From positions 32,383-83,776 of the forward strand of contig DAEB01000044.1 of assembly GCA_002495185.1 (NCBI GenBank): a stretch of 51,394 bases of DNA, in the 5' to 3' direction. Below, piece after piece: positions 8,451 through 15,218 of this stretch (positions within the stretch are counted from its first letter, which is position 1; each line of letters starts with the position of its first letter). The DNA is from Thermoplasmata archaeon UBA184. Lineage in GTDB: Archaea > Thermoplasmatota > Thermoplasmata > Lutacidiplasmatales > UBA184. Below the pieces are notes generated by a model. That model worked only from the letters and a program-made list of their open reading frames with translations. It was not told the DNA's origin and ran no database searches. The translations under genes and the position numbers were made by a program.

Positions 8451-8693
8451 ATGAAGGAGGGTTCGAAGCTCCAAGCGTTCCTCCTTGCCCTACAGACTTC
8501 CCGCAGCGTTCAGGACCGATACGCGGAGAATCCGGAAGCCGAGATGAGGCGGTTCGACCTCTCTCGAAGCACCATCGCGGCAGTCCGCCGAGGGGACCGG
8601 GCCAAGCTCTGGTGGATTCTGACCCGGGGCAGCAAGGTCCGCACCCAAGTCGGGCACGTGATCTGGGTCGCGAAGAAGCGCTCCAAGCGATAG
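8451..8693 (+). CDS. Candidate split-borosin precursor peptide (LigA/Os1348-like leader plus core)
   Basis: An 80-residue protein. Residues about 5-58 form a small helical domain (LQAFLLALQTSRSVQDRY, ENPEAEMRRFDLSRSTIAAV, RRGDRAKLWWIL). It resembles the LigA/Os1348 leader family and the clasp-like region near the C-terminus of the fungal borosin OphMA. The tail, residues about 60-80, holds a short hydrophobic stretch VGHVIWVA followed by the basic end KKRSKR, a plausible core and follower. The gene has its own TATA box at -26. Directly downstream, 52 bp on, is an OphMA-like alpha-N-methyltransferase, which makes a precursor role much more likely than an orphan dioxygenase subunit. The core boundary and methylated residues are not determinable here. 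Confidence 0.72.
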   Translation: MKEGSKLQAFLLALQTSRSVQDRYAENPEAEMRRFDLSRSTIAAVRRGDRAKLWWILTRGSKVRTQVGHVIWVAKKRSKR

Positions 8694-8745
8694 GTACTTC
8701 GGTCGGGCGGAAGGCTCCGACGGCTCCCGGCTCCGAGGACTTGCG

Positions 8746-9618
8746 TTGAAGCCCCGGAGTCGGGAGTCGAAGGCGTCACGACGCCGTGCGTCCGGGTCCC
8801 TGGTCGTCGTCGGGACCGGACTCAAGGCCGCGCGGCAGCTTACTCCCGAAGCGCGCGAGGAGATCTCTCGGGCTGACCGGGTGTTCTACCTCGTCTCCGA
8901 CCCTCTTTCCGAGCGATGGGTCAAGAGCCTGAGGCCCACCGCGAGATCCCTCGTCTCCTGCTACTTGAGCGGACGACCGCGCGGAGAAGCGTACGAGCGT
9001 ATGATCGAAACGATCCTCGCACCGGTCCGTTCGGGACACACAGTATGTGTCGCGTTCTACGGCCATCCGGGGGTCTCCGTCCTTCCGTCGCACGAGGCGA
9101 TTCGGAGAGCGAGGGAGGAGGGGTTTGACGCGCGGATGCTCCCGGGGATCTCCTCGGAAGACTCGATGTTCGCCGAGCTTGGGTTCGACCCCACCCGTTC
9201 CGGTTGCCAGACCTACGAGGCGACCGATTTCTTGGTCTACCGCCGCAGGGTTGATCCCTCGAGCGCGTTGGTCCTGCTGCAGGCCGGCGTCGTCGGGAAC
9301 CTCAACTACAGTTCGCGGCCCTCCCAGCGCGGTCTGCGCCTGCTCGCCCAACGGCTGGCGAAGGTCTACGGAAGGAAGCACGAGGTCGTTCTCTACGAGG
9401 CGAGCGTGCTCCCGGTCGTTCTTTCGACCATCCGTGTCGTCCCCGTCGAGCAACTGACAACGGCCGGAATCACCGGCAGCACGACCCTTTTCGTTCCGCC
9501 CCGACCCCGCCCTCCGGATCGGGAAAGCGTGCGCTCTCTCCGGCTCCGCCCTTCGAAGACCACGCGAGTTCCCTCGAGGTGGAGACTGGACCCCCGAGGG
9601 AACGAGACACTCTCCTGA
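8746..9618 (+). CDS. Borosin-type peptide backbone alpha-N-methyltransferase
   Basis: A 290-residue SAM enzyme of the tetrapyrrole-methylase fold. Its details match borosin methyltransferases (OphMA, SonM) rather than cobalamin or siroheme enzymes. SAM-site strand GSLVVVGTGL (17-26); VFYLVSDPL; SCYLSGRPRGEAYERM with Tyr73, Arg79 and Tyr83 matching the catalytic Tyr/Arg set of OphMA; AFYGHPGVSVLPSHEA with Tyr105; EGFDARMLPGISSEDSMFAE; GCQTYEATDFLVYRR. It lacks the C-terminal clasp and core of fungal OphMA, as expected for a split system in which the substrate is the separate 80-aa protein upstream. The start is a TTG at 8746; no in-frame ATG was found at the N-terminus. The last ~35 residues are basic and probably disordered. 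It would methylate backbone amides of the precursor core in the cytoplasm. Confidence 0.85.
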   Translation: MKPRSRESKASRRRASGSLVVVGTGLKAARQLTPEAREEISRADRVFYLVSDPLSERWVKSLRPTARSLVSCYLSGRPRGEAYERMIETILAPVRSGHTVCVAFYGHPGVSVLPSHEAIRRAREEGFDARMLPGISSEDSMFAELGFDPTRSGCQTYEATDFLVYRRRVDPSSALVLLQAGVVGNLNYSSRPSQRGLRLLAQRLAKVYGRKHEVVLYEASVLPVVLSTIRVVPVEQLTTAGITGSTTLFVPPRPRPPDRESVRSLRLRPSKTTRVPSRWRLDPRGNETLS

Positions 9619-9810
9619 ACTTCGTACGACCAAGGGCCTGCCCCGGCGTGTCCGAGAAGCTCGGTCCGAGCAAGAGCGCCCGGCGCAACGCCGCTGGGTA
9701 TCGGGAGCCTGTCCGGAGGGAGCTCGGTGCAATTGGAAGCCGGCCCGGTCCACACTAGTCCCCCAGACCGCGTGGGCTCCTTTGGCACAAAGTTGAACTC
9801 TCGCTGGGAC

Positions 9811-10380
9811 GTGCATAGGCTCCGGCGACCGAACGTGTCAGCCGAGTGCCTCGCCTGCGTCGCCGGCGTACGGCCCCTCCCCAAGCCGCAAGGACCGCCC
9901 GGGAGCCCCCTGGGCGCGTGCGCCAACTGTTCCTCCCTTGCCTGCGGAGCGCACGGCCAACGGGATCCGAACACGCCCGCGTTCATCTGCGTGGAGTGCA
10001 AGCCGCAGCACGTCGCGGCGAGCGCGGCGTTCGTCGGACCTGCAGGCCCGTTGAGTCCCGCCCAAGAGAAGGTCGCGGCGCTCTTTCTGCCGCTTGCCCA
10101 CAACCTCGCGGCGGCGGACCGGATTCGAGTGCGTTCCCTGGACGACTTCATCCGCCGGCATCCCGGCTACGACGAAGCAGCCCTACGGAAGGGGATGGAG
10201 AGGAGGTTCCCTCCGCCCGGGGTGGAAAGGGTCGCTGCACTCGCGGTATTCACGGAACTCCCGGGAGAGAAGTGGGACTTGCTGAAGTTGGCGGCGGTGC
10301 TGGCCCGGCAACTCGGGACCAACCGCTCCCGTAGCCCGCCCGAGATCGTGGCCTTGGCCGAGACATTGGGTCCGGGTTGA
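9811..10380 (+). CDS. Cross-brace zinc-finger protein of unknown function
   Basis: About 189 residues. The N-terminal part carries eight metal ligands in the pattern C-x2-C-x20-C-x2-C-x4-C-x2-H-x11-C-x2-C (CLAC, CANCSSLACGAH, CVEC), a B-box or RING-like cross-brace arrangement. The C-terminal ~110 residues are helical, with LDDFIRRHPGYDEAALRKGM and LLKLAAVLARQLGTN, and are not recognised. Start is uncertain: GTG at 9811 or GTG at 9835, the latter directly before the first Cys pair. No clear promoter is visible, and the gene follows the methyltransferase by about 190 bp on the same strand, so it may belong to the borosin operon. Its stop TGA overlaps the ATG of the next gene (TGATG), indicating translational coupling. 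Confidence 0.65.
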   Translation: MHRLRRPNVSAECLACVAGVRPLPKPQGPPGSPLGACANCSSLACGAHGQRDPNTPAFICVECKPQHVAASAAFVGPAGPLSPAQEKVAALFLPLAHNLAAADRIRVRSLDDFIRRHPGYDEAALRKGMERRFPPPGVERVAALAVFTELPGEKWDLLKLAAVLARQLGTNRSRSPPEIVALAETLGPG

Positions 10381-10844
10381 TGAACGCACCAGTGACGGGA
10401 CTCGTTCTGGTTCATCGGATCGAGGTGGCAGACTTCCAGGCGACGTACCCCGGCCTTCGGACTGATATCCCCGGTCCCCGGCCCGTCCGGGTCCGGGCGG
10501 GACCGAAAGAGTCTGCCGTCCTCCAATCGGTCCCGAGGCTCGGAGCTTCTGGGAACGAAATCTGGGTTTCGATCGGCTGCCTCAGCTCCGTCAAGGACGG
10601 AACGGCAGTGACCGTGGAGAAGGCGTCGGCCCTCCAGTTCATCTTGTACAGGATGGTCCACAGCACGGCCAAGCTGATGGCGTTCGTCGGGTTCCTCGCC
10701 GCCGCGATCGGGACCGCGGTGTCGGGTGTGGCAACGATTCACTACGGGGCGGGCAACGTTCCCGCGGTGCTGGCCGAGATTGTTCTCGCTTTGCAGATCC
10801 TCGGGCTCGCCGTCGGATTCATCGGCGTGCTGTCTCTGCCGTAG
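10380..10844 (+). CDS. Two-TM membrane protein coupled to the zinc-finger gene
   Basis: A 154-residue protein. The N-terminal ~90 residues are soluble (VLVHRIEVADFQATYPGL, EIWVSIGCLSSVKDGTAV) and the C-terminal part has two hydrophobic helices (LMAFVGFLAAAIGTAVSGVA and VLAEIVLALQILGLAVGFIG). I do not recognise the family. The ATG at 10380 shares one base with the stop of the preceding zinc-finger gene, so the two are surely co-translated and may form a membrane-tethered complex. Whether they serve the borosin pathway upstream, for example in export or sensing, is inference from proximity only. Confidence 0.65.
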   Translation: MNAPVTGLVLVHRIEVADFQATYPGLRTDIPGPRPVRVRAGPKESAVLQSVPRLGASGNEIWVSIGCLSSVKDGTAVTVEKASALQFILYRMVHSTAKLMAFVGFLAAAIGTAVSGVATIHYGAGNVPAVLAEIVLALQILGLAVGFIGVLSLP

Positions 10845-10927
10845 CAGAGGAAATCGGGCCCTGTCCGACAGGAGTCGGAATGCGGACGGTGGCCTTACCA
10901 GGTCCTCGCGTCGGCGCGGACTCCACA

Positions 10928-11296
10928 CTAGAGTGCGTTCGGCTGCCAGAGCTCGACCGGGTTGCCCTCGGGGTCGTGGAGACGGGCGAATCGACCGTTG
11001 GGGTACTGTTGCTGGTCGACTTCGACCGAGATTCCGGCGGCGTGTAGCTGAGCGACCATCGCGTCCAGGTCGCGGACCCGGAAGTTGACCATCCACATCC
11101 GGTTCCGATCGCCGAAATAGTCGGTGTCCTCGGCGAACGGATTGAGCACCGTGGGGCCGGCCTCCTGCTCCCAGGTGGGCTCCTCGTAGTTGGTGGGGGT
11201 CGGGGTGATTCCGAGATTCTCCCGATACCACTCGGCGAGCCCCGACGGGTCCCGGGCACGAAAGAAGAGACCACCGATTCCGAGGACCTTCTCCAT
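10928..11296 (-). CDS. VOC (glyoxalase/bleomycin-resistance fold) protein
   Basis: A 122-residue single-module vicinal-oxygen-chelate protein. It opens with VLGIGGLFFRARDPSGLAEW, has WMVNFRVRDLDAMVAQLHAA in the middle and ends with the classical ARLHDPEGNPVELWQP containing the metal-ligand Glu. ATG at 11296 is preceded by a minus-strand TATA-like cttatgt about 30 bp upstream. VOC proteins act as dimeric metal-dependent lyases, dioxygenases or binding proteins; the substrate cannot be told. Two further VOC genes occur in this window (13300 and the broken one at 31161). Confidence 0.85.
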   Translation of the reverse strand: MEKVLGIGGLFFRARDPSGLAEWYRENLGITPTPTNYEEPTWEQEAGPTVLNPFAEDTDYFGDRNRMWMVNFRVRDLDAMVAQLHAAGISVEVDQQQYPNGRFARLHDPEGNPVELWQPNAL

Positions 11297-11417
11297 GTTC
11301 GACGTTCAGGGGCGACGAGCGGCGGACATAAGACGCTCGTCCTCCACGAGCGGTCTCAGCGTGAGGAGAAGAGGGGGAAATCGAGCCTCCCGGGCGGGGA
11401 CCACCGGGGGGATCACC

Positions 11418-12521
11418 CTAAGCGCTGACGAGACGGAGCGTCGAGCCCCTCTCGGGTCGCTGGGTCGTGGACGCGCCAACTCGATACGACCGGGCGCGTT
11501 CCTGTTGGCATTCTGCACAGGCCCCGGGCTCGTCTCGCTCAAACGACTCCTGGAGGCACTCTCGGCAGAGCGGCTTTCGACACAGCCGGCACTCGGCCCA
11601 GGAACGGAATCCTGCGAGGTGGCCGGAGCATTCGGTGCAGAGGCGCCGGGCTTCGGACCGGACGGTCGCAACCCGGGAGGATTTGACCGGTTGGGACGGG
11701 CCGACGGGGGCCGTCGGACGAAGACGAGGGAGTATCGGATTGATGGAGTCCAACTCCACCACGTTGTCCAACGCGTCCATGCCCGCGGGCATTGCACCCC
11801 GCATCGACAGGAAGGACCCGGCCTCGGCCAGGTCCGGCGAGGCGCGCGGGAGCGCGTACCGGGGAACCACCGCAGTCGAATGCTCGTCGCGTTCGAAACG
11901 TCGATCGGGGGCCCTTTCCCTGGGCGGTGGCCCTTGAGAGGCCGGGGTGCGGCGCTCGGGACGCGAGGGGACGGCCGACGTCGTGTCCGTCGAGAGAACG
12001 ACCACATCGCTGTCCCGGTCCGCAAACGGACCGACCCCTCCGGACCTGTGGGCCGAGTAGGCGCTGCTCGCGACGGGACCGACGAGGGGAGTCCCCAGAG
12101 TGACTCCATGGGGCGATTCCCACTGTCGCCAGAGTTCATCCTCGAGATGGGTCAGATGCGCGAGGGTCGCCCTTCCGATCCCGCTGTGAGGAATCTTCTC
12201 CTCAGCTCGGGAGTCCTTCCGAGGGCTGTGATGAGGCTGTTCGGAGCGGAAGGGACTCGGGGAGGTCTCGGGGGTGGGTTCTTTGGCTGGGGCAGGGAGG
12301 CTTCGGACCCGGGGGGGTCGTAGGCACATGTAGGACCCCACCGAACCCACGAGGACGAACGAACCGACCGTGAGCAGGGCGAGCGGGAGGACCCGAATCC
12401 AGTTCGCAGCCATGCCGAACGTTCCAAGAACCCCCAGCACCAGCGCAACTCCTCCGAGGACGGGGAACACGTACAGGTGAGAGTGGTGCGCCAGTTTCTC
12501 CCAAGGGAAGGTTGACGCCAT
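11418..12521 (-). CDS. Membrane-anchored protein with C-terminal cross-brace zinc finger
   Basis: A 367-residue protein in three parts. Two N-terminal transmembrane helices (about 15-37, VFPVLGGVALVLGVLGTF, and 42-66, VLPLALLTVGSFVLVGS) are followed by a long low-complexity Pro/Ser/Arg-rich cytoplasmic linker. The C-terminus is a zinc-binding module at 295-338 with four CxxC knuckles: C-x2-C-x12-C-x2-C-x4-C-x2-C-x12-C-x2-C (CTEC, CRLC, CREC, CAEC). The same knuckle order, with one His, is found in the protein at 9811. I do not recognise the family. A possible TATA element lies about 48 bp upstream of the ATG, implying a short leader. It may recruit a partner to the membrane. Confidence 0.65.
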   Translation of the reverse strand: MASTFPWEKLAHHSHLYVFPVLGGVALVLGVLGTFGMAANWIRVLPLALLTVGSFVLVGSVGSYMCLRPPRVRSLPAPAKEPTPETSPSPFRSEQPHHSPRKDSRAEEKIPHSGIGRATLAHLTHLEDELWRQWESPHGVTLGTPLVGPVASSAYSAHRSGGVGPFADRDSDVVVLSTDTTSAVPSRPERRTPASQGPPPRERAPDRRFERDEHSTAVVPRYALPRASPDLAEAGSFLSMRGAMPAGMDALDNVVELDSINPILPRLRPTAPVGPSQPVKSSRVATVRSEARRLCTECSGHLAGFRSWAECRLCRKPLCRECLQESFERDEPGACAECQQERARSYRVGASTTQRPERGSTLRLVSA

Positions 12522-12616
12522 CGGGTCGGCCGGGAGCCCCCGAAGAGGTGAGGTCGCGGGACCCGAGGATTAAGCTATCGCGACAGTGGAAACGGGAACC
12601 GGGCTGTCCCCTGAAG

Positions 12617-13150
12617 TTACGATGCCCCCGGATCTCGCGTAAGCTCCGTCCAATGCTCTCGAAGCGCGTCCCGCCGAGGCTTGTAGACCTCTGAGTAGAA
12701 CCGGGAACCCGACTTCAGGTCCTCGAGGTCGGCTTCCCCCACGATCTTGGTCGCTTCGTCCCAGGCTTCCGTCCAGACCTTCGTACTGCCAAACCGGTCG
12801 ATGATCTGTCGCTGGAACTCCTTCTCGGTCTGCGTCTCATCCCCGATCGTGAAGTAGACGCCCGGTTTGGAGGTGTCTCGGAACGCGAAGTCGTCCCCGA
12901 GATGGTACTCTTCGCGCGCGGGTCCCTCGGCGGCGGGCGCGCGGGCACCCTCCCCGGGGGCTCCGCCCCTCTTGAACCCCATCTTCGCCGCGGCGTAGAA
13001 GATGGCGCGGTTGAGCCCCCAGGAGTACGCCGAGTTCCGAGGAAGGCCCAGACGAGCGGCCCGAGCGGCTTGGAGGGTCGCCATCACGATGAAGCGGGAG
13101 ATGGGTCGCGGCGCAGTGCCAACGGACGGCTTCGTCACTCGACGCGGCAT
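12617..13150 (-). CDS. Conserved-looking hypothetical protein
   Basis: A 177-residue soluble protein that I do not recognise. The N-terminus is basic (MPRRVTKPSVGTAPRPISRF). The middle has a hydrophobic helix, SYSWGLNRAIFYAAAKMGFK-like, and an acidic segment (GDDFAFRDTSKPGVYFTIGD). The C-terminus is amphipathic and helical (EKEFQRQIIDRFGSTKVW, YKPRRDALREHWTELT). Gene status is supported by a minus-strand TATA-like ctttac (13174-13179) centred 27 bp before the ATG. It is divergent from the VOC gene at 13300. Confidence 0.6.
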   Translation of the reverse strand: MPRRVTKPSVGTAPRPISRFIVMATLQAARAARLGLPRNSAYSWGLNRAIFYAAAKMGFKRGGAPGEGARAPAAEGPAREEYHLGDDFAFRDTSKPGVYFTIGDETQTEKEFQRQIIDRFGSTKVWTEAWDEATKIVGEADLEDLKSGSRFYSEVYKPRRDALREHWTELTRDPGAS

Positions 13151-13290
13151 CGCCCCCTGGAAGCACCGCCAGAGTAAAGTTCCTTCTCGAGAGGCGACAG
13201 TCTTCCTGAATCACTCCGACGGCCCCCATCGGAGTAGAGTCTTCGACGTGCCCTAGGAAGAACCCAAGAGCGAAGCGCCGCTGCTGCAGC

Positions 13291-13295
13291 AGGAG
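13291..13295 (+). promoter_or_regulatory. Shine-Dalgarno site of the second VOC gene
   Basis: AGGAG ends 4 bases before the ATG at 13300. This contrasts with the many apparently leaderless genes nearby and supports this start. Confidence 0.5.
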
Positions 13296-13299
13296 AGCC

Positions 13300-13746
13300 A
13301 TGCCTTCCACCGCACGCACCAAGCCAGGGACGCCGAATCCCCAGGAAGTCCGAATCGGGTCCATCGTCGTGGATTGCACGAACCTCGAAGAGATGATCCA
13401 GTTCTGGAGCGAAGGGCTCCATTATGTTCCCCGCGGCCCGGTCCGGCCCGACGGGGTCATGCTGATCGACCCGACGAAGAGGGGTCCGAATCTCAACCTC
13501 AGTCTCTCGAACGAGGGTCCGGCGAAGGAGTACCGTCTTCACCTCGACCTGTACGTCACCGACCCGAAGACGGAGCTGGAACGATTCCTTCGACTCGGTG
13601 CGACCGTTCGCCATCCTCCGAGGAAAGGACACGATTTCGTGGAGCTCGCGGACCCCGACGGGAATCCGTTCTGCCTCATCGACATCGATTGGCCGAAACG
13701 CCGGAACTTCTGGGGGGACGACTGGTCCTATGGGAACCATCCCTGA
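13300..13746 (+). CDS. VOC (glyoxalase-like) protein
   Basis: A 148-residue VOC-fold protein. After a ~17-residue extension come IGSIVVDCTNLEEMIQFWSE, a central MLIDPTKRGPNLNLSLSNE strand pair, HLDLYVTDPKTELERFLRLG and the terminal FVELADPDGNPFCLIDIDW with the expected Glu metal ligand. This is the glyoxalase-like subgroup often of unknown substrate. The ATG is preceded by an AGGAG ribosome-binding site. It is divergent from the hypothetical gene at 12617-13150. Family is clear; function is open. Confidence 0.85.
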   Translation: MPSTARTKPGTPNPQEVRIGSIVVDCTNLEEMIQFWSEGLHYVPRGPVRPDGVMLIDPTKRGPNLNLSLSNEGPAKEYRLHLDLYVTDPKTELERFLRLGATVRHPPRKGHDFVELADPDGNPFCLIDIDWPKRRNFWGDDWSYGNHP

Positions 13747-14001
13747 AAGGCGCGGCCTCGACTCCCCTAGAGCCTATGCGAAGCGCTCCCCGGAAGAGAG
13801 GGATCGATGAGCGAGTTCTCTTGGACCGCGACCGGCCTTGCGGTTCCTACCGGGCGGCATTGCGCCGGAATCCGATTGAACCGTCCCGGGCTCTTCGCCG
13901 TCTGCTTTGCCGCGAGCTAGGGTCCGATCAGCCATCGATTCGTGCCCCGACTCATCTCGGAGCGGGGAAGATTGCCCGGGACATTCGAGATTGCGGATCC
14001 G
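13747..14001. other. Intergenic stretch with one doubtful 37-codon frame
   Basis: This gap lies between the plus-strand VOC gene and the minus-strand DUF1330 gene. It holds a 37-codon frame (13807-13920, MSEFSWTATGLAVPTG at the start) without a convincing promoter. I see no terminator, repeat or RNA gene. Confidence 0.3.
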
Positions 14002-14289
14002 TTAGGCACCGTCCGCGATCAGGGCGTTCGTCCGGGCACCCTTTGACCGGAGGTCCCTCAACGGGCGGTACTCGGTGGAATCGTACCACTCCATCAGGTT
14101 CTGGCGAGTGGGGAACTCGATGACGATGAGGTTTCCCTTCCCCGGCTCCCCCTCGACCGAGGTGGGGTTCCTGCTTGCGACGATGTATCGTCCGCCGTAC
14201 TTCTCGACCATGCCCGCGATCTCCTGGACGTATCGCGTGTGCATTCCTTCGTCCGACCACTCCACTCGGGCCACGAAATAGGCGGTCAC
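14002..14289 (-). CDS. DUF1330 family protein
   Basis: A 95-residue ferredoxin-like (dimeric alpha/beta barrel) protein of the DUF1330 family. It has the usual start AYFVARVEWSDEGMHTRYVQ, the GGRYIVASRNPTSVEGEP segment and IVIEFPTRQNLMEWYDSTEY followed by YRPLRDLRS. It starts with GTG at 14289, and that GTG overlaps the TGA of the upstream membrane gene (GTGA, 4 bp), so the two are translationally coupled. No biochemical function is established for the family to my knowledge. Confidence 0.85.
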   Translation of the reverse strand: MTAYFVARVEWSDEGMHTRYVQEIAGMVEKYGGRYIVASRNPTSVEGEPGKGNLIVIEFPTRQNLMEWYDSTEYRPLRDLRSKGARTNALIADGA

Positions 14290-15068
14290 GACTCTCTCCG
14301 CTCGCCGCTCAAGGACCCCCTTCGCTCACCGGGCGGGGGACCTCGAGGAGACCGGCCGCCGGGGTGAGGGCGGAGCCCGTACTGAACGACGAGAAACAGA
14401 CTCAGGCTCGCGATCCAGACATCCTCACGAACGGTCGTCCCGAGCACTCCCGCGGTATCAAAAAGGGGAAGCGCAGAAACCAAGAAGATAACGCCCGCCA
14501 CGACCCGACCGAGGCTGGCGCCCCGGAGCGATTGAAGGATTTCCGGCGGAATCGGCCGGTGCGAGACCCGTCGGTCCTCGGCGAACAGAAGGAAGTAGAA
14601 CGCCGCTAGGAGCAGCATCATCGCTCCCACGTCCAGCGCGAAGGCGGTCGAGGCGGCCCCTCCCACGATCGTACCCGTGGCGACCACCGACACATAGAAC
14701 AGGAACGGTTCGATCGCGACGCAGAACAGGATCGCGACGTTGACGATCAGAGTCTGCTGGGTCTCGTAGGGGAAGACGACGATGGCGCGGCGGTAGGCGA
14801 ACCACACCATGAAAATGATTACGAAGGTGAACCCAAACTCAACGACGCCCCTCGTCAGATCCGCCGCGTTTTGGGGCAGTTTCGACACGAGCGCAATCGA
14901 CCCGATCTCGAGCGAGAGGCCAAACACTACATCCGAGATCGTCTCGATTCCCAGACGTACTCTGGGAGCCGCGCTCGGCCCAGAGAGTTCCACCGGCTCT
15001 GCGGGAGGGGCGCTCACCTCGGCAGCCGCGGTCGGCATCGCCGCCCCGGGGAATCCCACCGCGGGCAT
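14286..15068 (-). CDS. TMEM175-like (DUF1211) potassium channel homologue
   Basis: A 260-residue six-helix membrane protein. The first helix carries RVRLGIETISDVVFGLSLEI, matching the R-x-x-x-F/I-S-D signature of the prokaryotic TMEM175 (DUF1211) family, tetrameric potassium channels. The Phe of RxxxFSD is Ile here. Further helices: FGFTFVIIFMVWFAYRRAIV, LIVNVAILFCVAIEPFLFYV, FALDVGAMMLLLAAFYFLLF, VVAGVIFLVSALPLF and DVWIASLSLFLVVQYGL. The first ~30 residues and the C-terminal Arg/Pro tail are disordered. ATG at 15068 is preferred over the TTG just before it. A perfect 18-bp palindrome lies 12-29 bp upstream. It is coupled to the DUF1330 gene by a 4-bp overlap. Confidence 0.8.
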   Translation of the reverse strand: MPAVGFPGAAMPTAAAEVSAPPAEPVELSGPSAAPRVRLGIETISDVVFGLSLEIGSIALVSKLPQNAADLTRGVVEFGFTFVIIFMVWFAYRRAIVVFPYETQQTLIVNVAILFCVAIEPFLFYVSVVATGTIVGGAASTAFALDVGAMMLLLAAFYFLLFAEDRRVSHRPIPPEILQSLRGASLGRVVAGVIFLVSALPLFDTAGVLGTTVREDVWIASLSLFLVVQYGLRPHPGGRSPRGPPPGERRGSLSGERRES

Positions 15069-15079
15069 CAAAAAGTCAG

Positions 15080-15097
15080 GGTGAACCGGGGTTCACC
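15080..15097. promoter_or_regulatory. Perfect 18-bp palindrome upstream of the TMEM175-like gene
   Basis: GGTGAACC-gg-GGTTCACC has two perfect 8-bp arms and a 2-bp centre. It ends 12 bp before the ATG at 15068, where a core promoter would lie. The tiny centre makes an RNA hairpin unlikely and an operator for a dimeric repressor more likely. Confidence 0.55.
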
Positions 15098-15218
15098 GCA
15101 GCTCGGCGGAATTCGCACGGCTCCACCGCGAGTTCTCGCTCCGAGGCGTGCGGGGACCCCTGGGCTTGCGAGGTCCGGGTTCGATGAGCGGGCATCCACG
15201 GTTCGTCGGACCGAGGGG

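Noticed and set aside
8451..8693. Small LigA-like protein considered as a subunit of an extradiol dioxygenase (LigAB)
   Set aside because: The LigB-type gene at 5483 is the single-chain YgiD kind and is separated by cyclase 2. The immediate partner is an OphMA-like methyltransferase, which fits a borosin leader better.
8746..9618. Methyltransferase considered as a cobalamin or siroheme biosynthesis enzyme
   Set aside because: The fold is shared, but no cobalamin genes are near, and the motifs around Arg79, Tyr83 and Tyr105 follow borosin enzymes.
9649..9760. A 36-codon GTG frame between the borosin methyltransferase and the zinc-finger gene, considered as a second precursor
   Set aside because: No promoter, no ribosome-binding site and no leader-like pattern.
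11190..12323. A 377-codon plus-strand frame opposite the VOC and zinc-finger genes
   Set aside because: It has no recognisable motif and is antisense to a clear VOC domain and a CxxC-rich domain.
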